Source: Symbiodinium natans (lineage: Eukaryota > Sar > Dinophyceae > Suessiales > Symbiodiniaceae). Taken from it: a DNA stretch of 64,000 nt. Position 1 is the stretch's first letter; the number at the start of each line of letters is the position of its first letter. The stretch lies in contig CAJNDS010002734.1 of the NCBI GenBank assembly GCA_905221605.1, positions 246,001-310,000 on the forward strand, written 5' to 3'. Below the pieces are notes generated by a model. The model saw only the letters and a program-made list of their open reading frames with translations. It did no database searches and had not been told where the DNA came from. The position numbers and the translations under genes were made by a program. Positions 22,370 to 32,746 of the stretch are shown here, piece by piece.

Positions 22370-22744
22370 AAGAAAGCTAGCAAGCAACATCACACAGCAT
22401 CGCAAGTCACCGCCATTCTCAAGTTCTCAAGGCCTCGTAGAACAGCTTGTAGAAACAACCAGAGCGCAAAAGCAAGGCCCAGCAGTTTTGACCTGCAGTC
22501 TGCTTGGCATCACTTGTCTCTTGTATGGAGACGTTGACCGGGACTGCAACAAGTCTTGTCATGATTCTTCCAGCATGTGCTGAATCGTGTTAAGTTGGGG
22601 TACTGAGCTCTGAGCCCGACATTCTTGCACTGGCAGCACGTTTTATCAGTTCAACGTGACACTTGAGGCCTTGTCCACCTCCGAAGGCGACTTTGATAGC
22701 ATCTGCACCTTAGCAGTTGCACGGCGACCACGGAGCATGGTCCC
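22370..22744. other. Unassigned stretch
   Basis: About 375 bp of unique sequence before the next telomeric array. No motif or defensible exon. Confidence 0.3.
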
Positions 22745-22818
22745 CTATACCCTTAACCCTAAACTCTAGCCCTAAACCCTAAACCCTAAACCCTAAACCC
22801 TAAACCCTAAACCCTAAA
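22745..22818. repeat. Interstitial telomeric array (CCCTAAA)n
   Basis: About ten units. Confidence 0.9.
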
Positions 22819-22994
22819 CTTAGGCTTTCAGGGCTAGGGAGGCACCCGCCGCCTGAAAGCATGATTGGGTTTACAGCTTCGCCAAAGCTGCCAGCACAAG
22901 GACTTGCTGCAAAAGAGCACAGAAGTAGCGAAGATTTAAATTCTGTCTGTATGTGCGCATAAAAACTACAGAAACGTAGCTAAAATTCAACAAC

Positions 22995-23245
22995 TATGAA
23001 ACTACATACGAATGACCAGTGCCATTCTCAATATACATCAGAATATATGTGTTTTACATACGTACATACATCTGTATACATGAACCCTAAACCCTTAACC
23101 CTAAACTCTATATACATGTACACCTCTATATATATTTACATATATATATATACATACATATGTATATATATATATATTTATTTATTTATATGTGTGTATC
23201 TATATATACATATATATATATGTCATTATTTATTTATTGATTTAT
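22995..23245. repeat. TA/TATG microsatellite region
   Basis: ATATATAC/TATG-rich tract with three telomere units embedded at 23083-23107. Translations are Tyr/Ile runs and are not genes. Confidence 0.9.
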
Positions 23246-23424
23246 GGTTTTATGTAGCTTGCATTTAACAAACAAAAGCACCAGGACTCGGGCTCTCGGC
23301 CTTGATTGCCTGGCGTGTGGCAGATTCGGATGCGCCAGGGGCTCAGGGTGTCTTTTCTTTGCCGCCCGCCAAGCAGAGCAGCCGCGCTGAAGGGTTTAGG
23401 GTTTAGGGTTTAGGGTTTTTTTTT

Positions 23425-26198
23425 TTATGGCAGCCATGCGCATGCAAGTGCTTTGGCGTGTCTTTTGAACAAGTGGGGGCAGCGCGTCGGCGCAGATTCC
23501 AGGAAAGACAGGAAGAGGGGGTCCCTATTAAGGAGGTGTTTGAGGCCTAAGAAGTCTTGCCTTTGCTCCTCCGTGTTTATGCGGTTTAGCCTTATGTATT
23601 CTTTAAGCACCGGTAATGCATACTCGGTATTGAGTTCCAGCCAATATCTTTGGGGATGTCCTCTGTGTGAAGACTTCGTGAATTTGATCCTATCTTTACA
23701 ACCCGGAGAGTATACTACATGATGCACCGGATTGTTGGGCGGTGTAGCCAAGCTATTTGCCAATTGCTTCAACTGGGCAGAGGTCAAAATTTGGGATGGT
23801 AGCGTGGGGCGGCCCGCTAGCGTCCATACCCTTCGATTCGAGATGTGAGAATAATATGAATCCTTGACTCCTAGTGCTCTCCGAAGATATTTGTGGTACC
23901 ATGCGTCTATGGTCTTTAGGTGCTTAATTTCCAGCGTAAGCGTATCCAATCCGTACAGTAATATAGGCAAGACTATGGCATGGAAGATTCTAGTTTTAGT
24001 TCTAGAATTGATGCGTGACCTCCAGAAATGTTGGAGTTTGATGTAGGAAATGTGCGCCTTGGCTTTACGAGCTTCTATAGCATGCTTAGTGGCCTTGTCC
24101 CATGTAACCTGAGAGCCTAAATATTTAGTGTCAGTGGTTATGGGAACCGGGGAGCCATCGGCAAAGTATAGGACCTGGGGGGCGTCGGCGTTGTACTCCA
24201 GAGAGACTGTTTTTTCTTTGTTCAGAAGCATCCCGTATAGGGTGGCTTCTACCTCAATTGCCTTAAGTATGTCGTTCATTTGTGGCTTTGTAACCGAAAT
24301 GAGAAGCGTGTCATCAGCGTATTCTAGATCGTATACTGGTTTGCCTACCGACCAGGAGTTAGTGGGGGTGCCATGTATGCGGAGCCTGCGGTCTACATCA
24401 GAGAAAAGCACTGTCATAACCATGATAAATAAATACGGGCTTAGGGGGCAACCTTGCCGAATACCGGTGTGCGGTGTAGCCTTGGCGGTGTCCCCGAAGG
24501 GTCCTCGCGTATAGAATGACTGGTTGGTGTAAAGATCTCTAATAATGTCGACATATTGGCGGTGTACTCCAAGGCGCTCCAGTGCTATGATCATAGAATC
24601 ATGATCAACTTTGTCGAACGCCATTCTCCAATCTAGGAATAGCAGCTGAAAGGGAGAGCCTGTTTTCAGCGCTAGGTCTTGCAATCTGCGTAGGACGAAA
24701 AGTGGTTGTTGCGTGGATCTATTAGCCCTAAAACCAAATTGCGTGCTCCGAAGCTGATGATCGTGCGCTTTAGCCAATCTTTTTTGAAGTAATGCCGCGT
24801 AGATCTTATAGAAAGTATTTAGCAAGGAAATTGGCCTATAATTAGCAGGGTCAGAATCCGAACCTTTGCCTTTATAAATACTAACGATAAGAGCCTCTTT
24901 CCACTCTTGGGGAACCGTTGCGCTACTGAAGCATTCGTTGAACATTTCCAATAGCTGTTGTTCCCCGATGTAGTCCAGAAGTAGCACCAGCTCATTGTGA
25001 ATGTTATCTGGACCAGGCGCTTTAGCCTTTCGTAATTGCTTGATAACTTCGGAAAGTTCTATCAGGGTGAAGGGTGGGGGCGGTGTAGCCGAGGGCGCGT
25101 ATAAAGAGGGTGACTCCCGTAGTAGTTCTCTTTCTTCTGCCGTGACCGTGGTGGGACCCCATTGTACATTGGCGAGGTGATCTGCAAACGCCTCGTGCTG
25201 TTTATCCCAAGGTACCGGTCGACCTTCCTTTTTTAGCCTGGATTTTCGTTCTCTAAATCCCGTTTTCATTTTACGGAGGTTCCGCCAAAGCGCTTGTGAC
25301 CCCTGATTATGGGATTGCAGGACCTGATCCCTTAGCCATTGGCGTTTTACTTTGCGGGCTTGCGTTTTGAGCCTTTTGTATTCCTGAGTGGCCTGAGGGT
25401 CTCCATGTATTCTGCGCTGTTTTACTGCTTCGATGTCCGCTGCAAGTGTTGGAGTAATCCAGCACGTCCTGGGTTTGACCGGCAGTTTAGCGAATGTATT
25501 CTCTGCCGCCGTCAATAGGGCCTGTGAGATGCGATCCGGCGCGTTTTTGATGATGGGGTGGGGGGCTTGTGCGTCTGCCAAAGGGAGGTTAGTAGGGGTG
25601 AGGTAGAAGTGTTGTTCAGAACGGCCACCTATCCGTACACCATCTCGTTTTGCTTGTCCTGCAAGTGCATCCGCCATGTCATTATATTCTTGTCCTGAGT
25701 GGCCTTTAACCCAGGTCCATTTGATTGTTGTTCTGGCCTTTAGTAGGGAATAAATACGCTTGGCGGAGTAGACCATGGCTTTGTGCCTAGTCGGGCGAAA
25801 TGCTCCTGTAACCATGCCTTCCACCCACTTACTGTCGAAGCAGAATGTAACGGTGGGAGGGATAGGGTCCATCGACAGTAAATACAACGCTGCTTCCATC
25901 CATGCGGACAATTCTCCGGTATTGTTACTACCTACCACCGCTCCTAGTGAAAAAGGCGAAGTACCCGTAATTACCGGTCCCCTGGCTTTGTGCGTGGGGA
26001 CTCCATTTATTACCGTAACGAAACCCCAACCGGCTGGCGTTGTACTGGTGCATCTACCTCTCGAGCCTGAACCATCGGTATAAACTTCGACTGGAGGCGA
26101 AGGTTTTGGCGGTGTAGCCTCGGTATCCTCTAGATATAGTGCGTTCCTAAATTCTTTGTTGAACTTCTCGCGCTGTTGTCTGGTGGCGTTGTACTCCA
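23425..26198 (-). CDS. Retrotransposon ORF2 C-terminal part: RNase H then reverse transcriptase
   Basis: Open frame following the C10 run (first Met at 25938, but coding clearly starts upstream). RNase H comes first: D in VEVYTDGSGSRG, E in NNTGELSAW, D in TFCFDSKW, D in YNDMADALAG, H in KGHSG. Counting from Met 25938, the reverse transcriptase spans about residues 345-600: NYRPISLL, QFGFRANRST, motif A LLFLDWRMAFD, motif B GIRQGCPLSPYLF, catalytic YADD. A ~235-residue C-terminal region follows, with no CCHC seen. The stop TAA is formed at the junction with the A tail. All catalytic residues look intact. RNase H upstream of RT is unusual for LINEs. Confidence 0.92.
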
Positions 26199-28558
26199 GG
26201 GGGGGGGGGTCTGGGTTGCCTCTGCCTACGTGCCCCTAGCCGGACGCTGAGCTCTGTAAGAAGTAGGTAATGATCGCTCGGAAAACCTGTATTGTGTACA
26301 GCTTTTACTTTTCGGATCGTGGGGAGCCATTTCCTAGGGGTAATCAGTCTGTCCAAGCTTTGAAAGCGAACAGGGTCTATGTGCGGTGTAGCCAGTTTAT
26401 TGGGAGGGAGGGTATCTAAACCCAGGAACGCTCGAATCTCCGAAACCAGCGAAAGCTGATCCGACTCTGGCAAGGGGAGCGTGGCAAAACGATCCCACAT
26501 TTGTAGAAGAATTAGGGGGTCGAGAATGAACTGGTCCCAGTTGTCCGGAGGTGAGAATTTATCCCTGTAGGTGACATGCTTGGTCAGGTTGGACTGTTTA
26601 AAGGATAAAGCGTCTGCAAATCCAAGGGATTTTAACAAAGAAGTGTAGAATGTGCGGTTGGAGTGCGTTTTAGTGTTGGCAGCGAGTTTGCCCTTACCGT
26701 AGATATGAGGCCCCAAAAAATCCTGCTCGGCAGAAAACCTACCTTGTAACCTGACGTTGTAGTCTCCTACCACGTAAACCGGCTCAGGTTGTGGAATTGT
26801 TGTTAGGATGTCTTCCAGCATGTTCCAGAATGGGGTCTTACGCTCCTCTTCCTGCGATTTGTCGTGTGGGGCATACACCCCAATAATATGAATGGAGCCT
26901 GATTTGGATGAGATGATAATTTGTAAGATACGAGAAGTGTGTTGAATGATGTTGCAAATATGAGGAACCATTTTTGGCGATATAACCGCTGTGACCCCTG
27001 ACCATTTGTCCTTGTTGTTACCATTAACCACAAAAAGGTAGCCCTGACTTTGAAATGAGTAGTATGACTTAGAGTGGGTTTCCGTTAACATCAAAACGTC
27101 GAGGTGCTGGGTACGCATGAGAGCGAGGACCTCTTGATGCTTAAAGAGTTCAGCCATTCCCTGAACATTTTGTGCGCCTATTCGAAGAGAAGAACCATAA
27201 GCTACGGGCGGTGTAGCCATTAGCTTTGTGGTCTTTCCCTTCCTAACTCCAATTGCCGATTGTCGAAGAACGAGCCTACGAAAATTTCCGGCATTGGTTG
27301 TCTTCCTGTCTTTCCCATGATCTGCTTTCAAGGGAACCCTTCCCTTTACCAGGTTGTTTCCCGTGTTCCCTGGCAATATGTTAGCCCTAAAGGACCCCCG
27401 CCACTGACGATAGTATCGTCTACGTAGACAGCGAGCCCCGGGTCCCCGACCTAAAAGAGCTTTGGCGGGAAGGGGTGGGGACAAACACTCTTCGTTAACC
27501 ACCGGAGTGGCACCCGGCAAGCCTCGTTGAGGCGGTGTAGGCTTACTAGCAAGAATGAAAGTATTCTTTAAATTCATTGAATTCCCAGTGGCCTTGGAAA
27601 CTTTCTGCCCGACCCCTTCAGGGTAAGGCTGGGTGTGGGTAGGGTGGAGGGTAGGGGATCCAAGCGGGTGACAGCCCGTCTTGTTTTGAACAAAACGGCG
27701 TTTTGGCTTTGTAACCTTTTTGGAGAAGGAAATCTTAAGTCCCTCTTGATTTCTGAAACATGTTCTTCGCCCTGTTCGTGGCGGTGTAGCTCGGGGGTTT
27801 AGGGTGGGGAGCTCTTCTGGGATAGGGGATTTGGGCTGCCGATGTGCTAAAAGAAACGCTCTTGAAAGTTTCAGCCCAGGTAGGGGAGTGGGGTTTGGAG
27901 GTATGAGATCATTGAGGGAGATCTCTACTCTAGTTGCGGTGTTACCATTGAGGGTATGCATCAGACGGTTAAGTGTTCTTTGGAGTACACCTAGATAGTC
28001 AATGGTATACCCCAACCTAAGAAATCCCTGACCCGGCGGTGTAGCCTGTGCTGTGTTCTCTGTTCTTTTTGTTCTGCAAGATCTTGCGGAGCGGCAGATC
28101 ATTGTTGCGGAGCGTGCCATGGTGGAAAAGGCTCCGAAAACGGCCAGGGCATCCAGGACTACAATTAAGGGGTTATGGCGGTGTGGACAGGTATAGTAGA
28201 AAACTGTAAATGCTGCTATTAGATGCCAAAGGAGTGCCCTAGATAGGTGGGGACAGGCGGGTTGTTTGTGACGCTTCTTACCCCGAAACTGTGATCTACG
28301 AAGAGGACTCCTATCCCAACCAATACATCTACTGGTGAGGTGGGGTTCCTGGAATCTGCTGGGCGTTTTACCCAGGAAGGAAAAGGCGCTACCTCCCTGT
28401 CTCTTAAAGGCAGCCGTGCTCAACCCGTACCCGCGGCGCAGCCTGTGTTGAGAAAATTCAAAGGTGGGCAGACGCAGCCTTAAATGTGGGATTAGGGCGG
28501 TGTAGTCCGGGGAGCACTGGACTGCAAAATTTAAACATGCAAAAGGCGCTGAGGCCAT
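26147..28558 (-). CDS. Retrotransposon ORF2 N-terminal part: endonuclease
   Basis: 803-codon frame. Residues 1-460 are basic, low in recognisable structure and poorly predicted. Residues ~466-770 are an exonuclease-endonuclease-phosphatase (APE-like) domain: N in IGAQNVQG, E in LMLTETHS, IIGVYAPHD, D/N in VVGDYNV, and the terminal PSDHYLLLTEL with the SDH triad residue. This nicks target DNA for target-primed reverse transcription. The frame ends soon after a C10 run (26199-26208 as G on plus). One base fewer there would fuse it to the RNase H frame, so it is probably the 5' part of a single ORF2. Confidence 0.88.
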   Translation of the reverse strand: MASAPFACLNFAVQCSPDYTALIPHLRLRLPTFEFSQHRLRRGYGLSTAAFKRQGGSAFSFLGKTPSRFQEPHLTSRCIGWDRSPLRRSQFRGKKRHKQPACPHLSRALLWHLIAAFTVFYYTCPHRHNPLIVVLDALAVFGAFSTMARSATMICRSARSCRTKRTENTAQATPPGQGFLRLGYTIDYLGVLQRTLNRLMHTLNGNTATRVEISLNDLIPPNPTPLPGLKLSRAFLLAHRQPKSPIPEELPTLNPRATPPRTGRRTCFRNQEGLKISFSKKVTKPKRRFVQNKTGCHPLGSPTLHPTHTQPYPEGVGQKVSKATGNSMNLKNTFILASKPTPPQRGLPGATPVVNEECLSPPLPAKALLGRGPGARCLRRRYYRQWRGSFRANILPGNTGNNLVKGRVPLKADHGKDRKTTNAGNFRRLVLRQSAIGVRKGKTTKLMATPPVAYGSSLRIGAQNVQGMAELFKHQEVLALMRTQHLDVLMLTETHSKSYYSFQSQGYLFVVNGNNKDKWSGVTAVISPKMVPHICNIIQHTSRILQIIISSKSGSIHIIGVYAPHDKSQEEERKTPFWNMLEDILTTIPQPEPVYVVGDYNVRLQGRFSAEQDFLGPHIYGKGKLAANTKTHSNRTFYTSLLKSLGFADALSFKQSNLTKHVTYRDKFSPPDNWDQFILDPLILLQMWDRFATLPLPESDQLSLVSEIRAFLGLDTLPPNKLATPHIDPVRFQSLDRLITPRKWLPTIRKVKAVHNTGFPSDHYLLLTELSVRLGARRQRQPRPPPPGVQRHQTTAREVQQRI

Positions 28559-28582
28559 ACCCGCAATGCTGTATCGACCCCG

Positions 28583-30193
28583 TCACTTGCCTCTACCCTT
28601 GCCGGGGCCTGGCTCAGAGGGCGCGGGTCCTTGAGGAAGATTGGCTCCCGCCGCTGGCGGTGTAACCACGGGAGCCCCCTCAAAAGTTCCGGCCTGGTAG
28701 TTCCCCACCTTATGCTGTGGGGCAGCTACCTTATCGCAATACTCATCCCAACAATAGCTGACTGCATCAACTTTGCTGATGGTCATGGGGATCGGGAAGG
28801 GATTCATGGCCGAATTATAGATAAACGGCGCGCTCCAGTGGCGCTGCGATTTACCCAGGGAAATACCCTTCGAGGAACCTTTGGCTCCGAGGGCTGCCTG
28901 GGTGAAAACTTGCTTCTCGGCGACGTCCAACTCGTGCTGAACTCCAAAGGTCAGCTGGTTCCAGCAGTGGGCCCAAAGGTTTTCCTCGTCCCCATGCGGC
29001 GGTTTAGCTGACATGAGGTCGAACAACTCCGCGTCCACTTCGAGGAGGCCACGTAGCTCGCCACTCTGCTCGTAGTACGTCATCCGAGCCCAAGCGCGGG
29101 CTTGGGGGTTGAACTCCTTCGTGGCGGCGGACTTCATGACTGTCAGCGTGCGCCAAAGGATGACGATGGGCTCCGGCGTTGTACCCTGCACCTCCGAGGA
29201 GCGGTTTATCACAGTGAGTGCCACCCGCAATGGGAGCTCAAGCTTGCGCTGGAACTGCGGTGAGGCTGCGGTAACCCGGATGTGGTGCTGCTTGACGGGC
29301 GTTTTAGCGTCCTTGTACAGAGGGCATCCGGCTCCACCACCGTAGGCGTCAACGAATGCCTTGCGGCACGAGGAGTCCTTGAACTGCAGCATTGTCACCG
29401 TAGACCACGCGTGTGGGCCTGCTGGCGGTGTAGACGGCTCCACTGCGAGGGCAGAAAGACACCAAAGTCTGCAGGAGTCGGAGGCGTTGTAGACGCGCTG
29501 GTGGATGAACTGCTTGATGTGCTCCAGCTGCTCCAGCATCCAGTTAATCTGAAAGAGCCTGTCCGCAGGTGCGAGCGTTTTATCCCAGCCAGACGTGACC
29601 ACTAGCATGGCGCTCTCCTTCTTTTGCTGCTGTCGATTGTCTGAGGCTAGCCACTGCAGAGACTCTTGGGTCTTGAGGATCTTGTCGTCGAGCTTGCCGA
29701 TGACGTTCTCGACCTGCGTGATGAGGTTGAAGATTTCGGGTCGCAGGACCCCGAGGTGGTAATCGCGAATGGTCTGGAGAACCTCATTCCTTGTTGGGAG
29801 CGGTGTAGCCATGTAGGCTTGCATAGCCCCCACATCGTTAATGTCCACGCCCCTTTGCGCAGCCGTCATCTGGTAGGCGATGTCCGTCTCAATGGGCATG
29901 GGCTGGAAGAGGGATGAAGGGGTCCGCCTCTCTGTCGGGGGGTCGCGTACCCCTTCTTCCACAATGGCGTCCCTCTCCGCGGTCTCCATGACATGGTCCG
30001 AGGGCGGTGTAGCATGGGACTGGACCGTAGACGCCAGGGTGGACGGGGGCCCTCTCTTAGCAGCGCGTCTTGAGTCGAACCACATGTCCTGGCCGGCGTT
30101 GTAGACGTCGTGCTGTGTGGCCTGCCTCTGTGCCTCGAGGTGGCGGTAGGCCTGGCTGAGCTCTGCCCCCAGTCCGGAGTCGCGTCCGCTCAT
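28583..30193 (-). CDS. Retrotransposon ORF1 protein
   Basis: The frame is open from 30361, but the Met at 30193 (MSGRDSGLGAELSQ) is the likelier start: the upstream 56 codons contain a hydrophobic run and look non-genic. The product is ~536 aa. Its N-terminal part is charged and disordered. A long helical middle (PEIFNLITQVENVIGKLDDK, then SLQWLASDNRQQQKKES) could form a coiled coil. A C-terminal part is Trp/Tyr-rich, and the tail is Gly/Pro/Lys (PGKGRGK). No zinc knuckle or RRM was recognised. By position it is the RNA-binding ORF1 of a LINE. The stop lies 24 nt before the ORF2 Met in the same frame, suggesting reinitiation or stop readthrough. Confidence 0.75.
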   Translation of the reverse strand: MSGRDSGLGAELSQAYRHLEAQRQATQHDVYNAGQDMWFDSRRAAKRGPPSTLASTVQSHATPPSDHVMETAERDAIVEEGVRDPPTERRTPSSLFQPMPIETDIAYQMTAAQRGVDINDVGAMQAYMATPLPTRNEVLQTIRDYHLGVLRPEIFNLITQVENVIGKLDDKILKTQESLQWLASDNRQQQKKESAMLVVTSGWDKTLAPADRLFQINWMLEQLEHIKQFIHQRVYNASDSCRLWCLSALAVEPSTPPAGPHAWSTVTMLQFKDSSCRKAFVDAYGGGAGCPLYKDAKTPVKQHHIRVTAASPQFQRKLELPLRVALTVINRSSEVQGTTPEPIVILWRTLTVMKSAATKEFNPQARAWARMTYYEQSGELRGLLEVDAELFDLMSAKPPHGDEENLWAHCWNQLTFGVQHELDVAEKQVFTQAALGAKGSSKGISLGKSQRHWSAPFIYNSAMNPFPIPMTISKVDAVSYCWDEYCDKVAAPQHKVGNYQAGTFEGAPVVTPPAAGANLPQGPAPSEPGPGKGRGK

Positions 30194-30402
30194 GGCTGCG
30201 GACGGTTCAAAAAAGCCCTGCAAAATGCCGGGCGTTGTAGCCAACGAGACTACAAGGAAAAAGAAAGCAAAACTCAAGTAGGTGACACCATGCAACATCG
30301 TACACAGCGGTAAAGCCTTCAAGCCCCCCACTAACATGCACATGCTCTCGCTGGCAGCCAAATGCCTGGGTTTAGGGTTTAGGGTCTAGGGTAACATATG
30401 GG

Positions 30403-31750
30403 ATGAATGAGACAGTATTGACACGCGTTAGACCCAGCATGGGCACCTTGACAGGGGGCAGGCTTGCAACCAGCACATTAGGGCATAGGGAACGACCCAC
30501 ACAGGGTTTGGGGGTTAGGGCTTCGAGCTACCTGACAGGCTCTTGCAGGCCCCCTTGGGCTGCTGCTGCATTGAGGTTGAAGGTGATGAACAGTGCTCCC
30601 ACGCCCTGGCCAGTCCCACTATACATGGCTGGTTGGAGTTGGTACCCGGGTTATGCGGCGACGGCACGAGAGGCTGCAGGAGTTTAAAGGGCGCGAAGCA
30701 GACCAATGCAGCATAGCTCACAAGATAGCTTGCATCGGTGCCACCATGCCAGCCACGCTTCCGTGGACACAATTGACGTCCCTGACCTGGATTGCTTGGA
30801 GGTCTCAGAACGATCCCAACTTGCCATGGCACTCTCTGGCAGGACCCTACCTTTTTTGGGACCCTTACCATGGGGTACATTATGTGGGGGAGGGGGGGGG
30901 GGGGGGTACCCCTATTTTCGGAAATGCCGAATCTAGAATCTGGGGTTGGAGAAGGTTCAGAAGATGCTTTGAATGGAACGTCGGCAGTTCCCCATGGGCT
31001 CCCACTCAAGCAGCCGCAGTGAAGCCCTCCGGAAGCTGTCCTCCTTTGCAGGTCAAAGCGTTCATGAACGGCCTGCGCGGCCCTAAACCCTAAACCCTAA
31101 ACCATGGTGGTGCAGGGCTCTGCAGCTCTTTGAATCAGGAATCCAAGCAAGGAGTCTGGCAGACTATCGTGCGATCGGCCTGACGACCGCCGGCACTTCG
31201 CGCAGCAATGCCGAGGTTCGGCAGAACTGCCATGCCCTGGGATGCGAATCCCCTAAACTAAACCCTAAACCCTAAACCCTAAACCCTATGACGCATTGGC
31301 ATGACATGCTGTCAAGGAGCTACCCCAAGCACCACCATATCCTACTATTTGCTTAAGAACCCCAAAAGAACAAACAAACTGATAAAAATTTGCTTAAGAA
31401 CCCCAAAAGAAAAAACATGATAATCCCTATATTCCCCTTCATAAGGAAGAATCTTGTAATTGTTTTCGGGGTACTTAAGCAAGTAGTAGTATCTGCAGCA
31501 TCCAGCACCGTAGCGCGGGCTCTTTTTGCTTCCAATGTCGCGAAGGCCATGTGATCTGCTGAGAGGCCTACGGCATTTGCCTTCGGCCGATATGCAATCT
31601 CAACAGCATGTCCTTGCTTAAAGTCATTTACAAAGTGCGGGACGTGCAGGGCTCAGGTGCCCCAGAGCCTTTAACGAAAGGAAGAGTGAGCCCTGTAGCT
31701 GAGGAAGAATTGAAGCCTGATCTATGGCTGAAGGCGTGCCCTAAACCCTA
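30403..31750 (+). CDS. Unknown multi-exon gene, partial
   Basis: Plus-strand blocks read well and are interrupted by elements: 30748-30842 (SVDTIDVPDLDCLEVSERSQ), 30935-31070 (ESGVGEGSEDALNGTSAVPH, then SEALRKLSSFAGQSVHE), 31115-31255 (ALQLFESGIQARSLADYRA) and 31601-31740 (MSLLKVIYKVRDVQGSGAPE, then VAEEELKPDLWLKAC). Boundaries are not fixed and a family D element at 31350-31493 fits a minus-strand intron (GATA duplication) as well, so strand is uncertain for that part. No domain recognised. Confidence 0.35.
30845..30930. mobile_element. Introner family C, copy 1
   Basis: Ends resemble the family C inverted repeat (TTTTGGGACCC... / ...GTACCCCTATTTTCGGAAA). Contains a G14 run before GTACCCC. 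Confidence 0.6.
31350..31493. mobile_element. Introner family D, copy 1
   Basis: Inverted ends CTACTATTTGCTTAAGAACCCC / GGGTACTTAAGCAAGTAGTAG. A second internal copy of GCTTAAGAACCCCAAAAGAA follows the first. The flanking duplicated word is TATC/GATA. Confidence 0.85.
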
Positions 31751-32278
31751 AACCCTAAACCCTAAACCCTAAACCCTAAACCCTAAACCCTAAACCCTAA
31801 ACCTAAACCCCATCTCCCAAACCCTAAGTAAACCCCAAACCCTAAACCCTAAACCCTACAAAGGGTAGTCTTGGGCTCTCTGAGCAGCTGGACTTTCAAA
31901 CCCGCGTTGCTCTGATCTCCCCAAGGTCACCTGGCAGCCTCAGCGATCTCGAGTTGAGTTTAGGGTTTAGGGTTTAGGGTTTAGGGTTTAGGGTTTAGGG
32001 TTTAGGGTTTAGGGTTTAGGGTTTAGGGTTTAGGGTTTAGGGTTAGGGTTTAGGGTTTAGGGTTTAGGGTTTAGGGTTCGAACTTCTGGTTTTGTTGGGC
32101 TAGGGTTTGGTTGTTGCTACCCAGCCAGGGTTTAGGCTTCTTTTTTCTTTGGGCAGAGGGGGGGGGGGGGAAGGGGGGATCACTCTGTGGTTGGGCTCCA
32201 GAATGAAAACCCTAAACCCTAAACCCTAAACCCTAAACCCTAAACCCTAAACCCTAAACCCTAAACCCTAAACCCTGA
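31737..32278. repeat. Cluster of three alternating telomeric arrays
   Basis: CCCTAAA at 31737-31860, TTTAGGG at 31955-32080, CCCTAAA at 32205-32278, with ~100 bp unique spacers. Orientation flips twice in 550 bp. Confidence 0.95.
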
Positions 32279-32434
32279 CTTGGGTGGAGAGTTTCTGGAC
32301 TTTGCTTGTCATTTTTTATGTTTGCTTTCTTTAGATTTTTTAGGCTTCTGGGCTTTTGGCTTTTTCCATCGGAGTATTTTCAGGGGTTTCAAAGCTCGCG
32401 CTTGCACGGGGCAAGAGGAGCAGAAAAAACCAAA

Positions 32435-32582
32435 AACACACACACACACACACAAGCACACAAGCACACAAGCACACAAGCACACAAGCACACAAGCACA
32501 CAAGCACACAAGCACACAAGCACACAAGCACACAAGCACACAAGCACACAAGCACACAAGCACACAAGCACACAAGCACACA

Positions 32583-32615
<33 letters not shown>

Positions 32616-32635
32616 ACACCCACACCCACACCCAC
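32435..32635 (+). repeat. (AAGCACAC)n octamer microsatellite
   Basis: (CA)n followed by ~18 copies of AAGCACAC, then (CA)n and (CCCACA)n. All three frames stay open on both strands (His/Thr/Gln or Val/Cys repeats) only because the unit has no stop. Confidence 0.97.
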
Positions 32636-32746
32636 ACAGAACAGTCAGCCCTCCTTTTCACTCTGCTGCCGCGCGTATCTCCTGGGTCCTTTCGATGCTA
32701 CATCGTTGCTTTGCAGGGCGCCTCGACGCCTGATGGCAACTCCATG

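Larger units (their letters stand above)
23388..30392 (-). mobile_element. Non-LTR retrotransposon inserted in a telomeric array
   Basis: Element body is about 23411-30363, with (CCCTAAA)n directly on both sides: 30364-30392 before its 5' end and 23388-23418 after its 3' end. The last codon is followed at once by an 11-nt A tract that runs into CCCTAAA, with no separate 3' UTR. Order in sense: ORF1, then ORF2 with endonuclease, RNase H and reverse transcriptase. The coding frames are long and nearly intact, so the copy is young. Retrotransposons of the TRAS/SART type target telomeric repeats in insects; this may be an independent analogue. Lack of LTRs, the EEP endonuclease and the A tail define the class. 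Confidence 0.9.

Noticed and set aside
25775-26083. 102-codon plus-strand frame
   Set aside because: Antisense shadow of the retrotransposon RNase H, whose catalytic motifs are on the minus strand.
30194-30361. N-terminal hydrophobic extension of retrotransposon ORF1 as a signal peptide or TM segment
   Set aside because: It precedes the better Met at 30193, and ORF1 proteins are cytosolic or nuclear; likely leader sequence.
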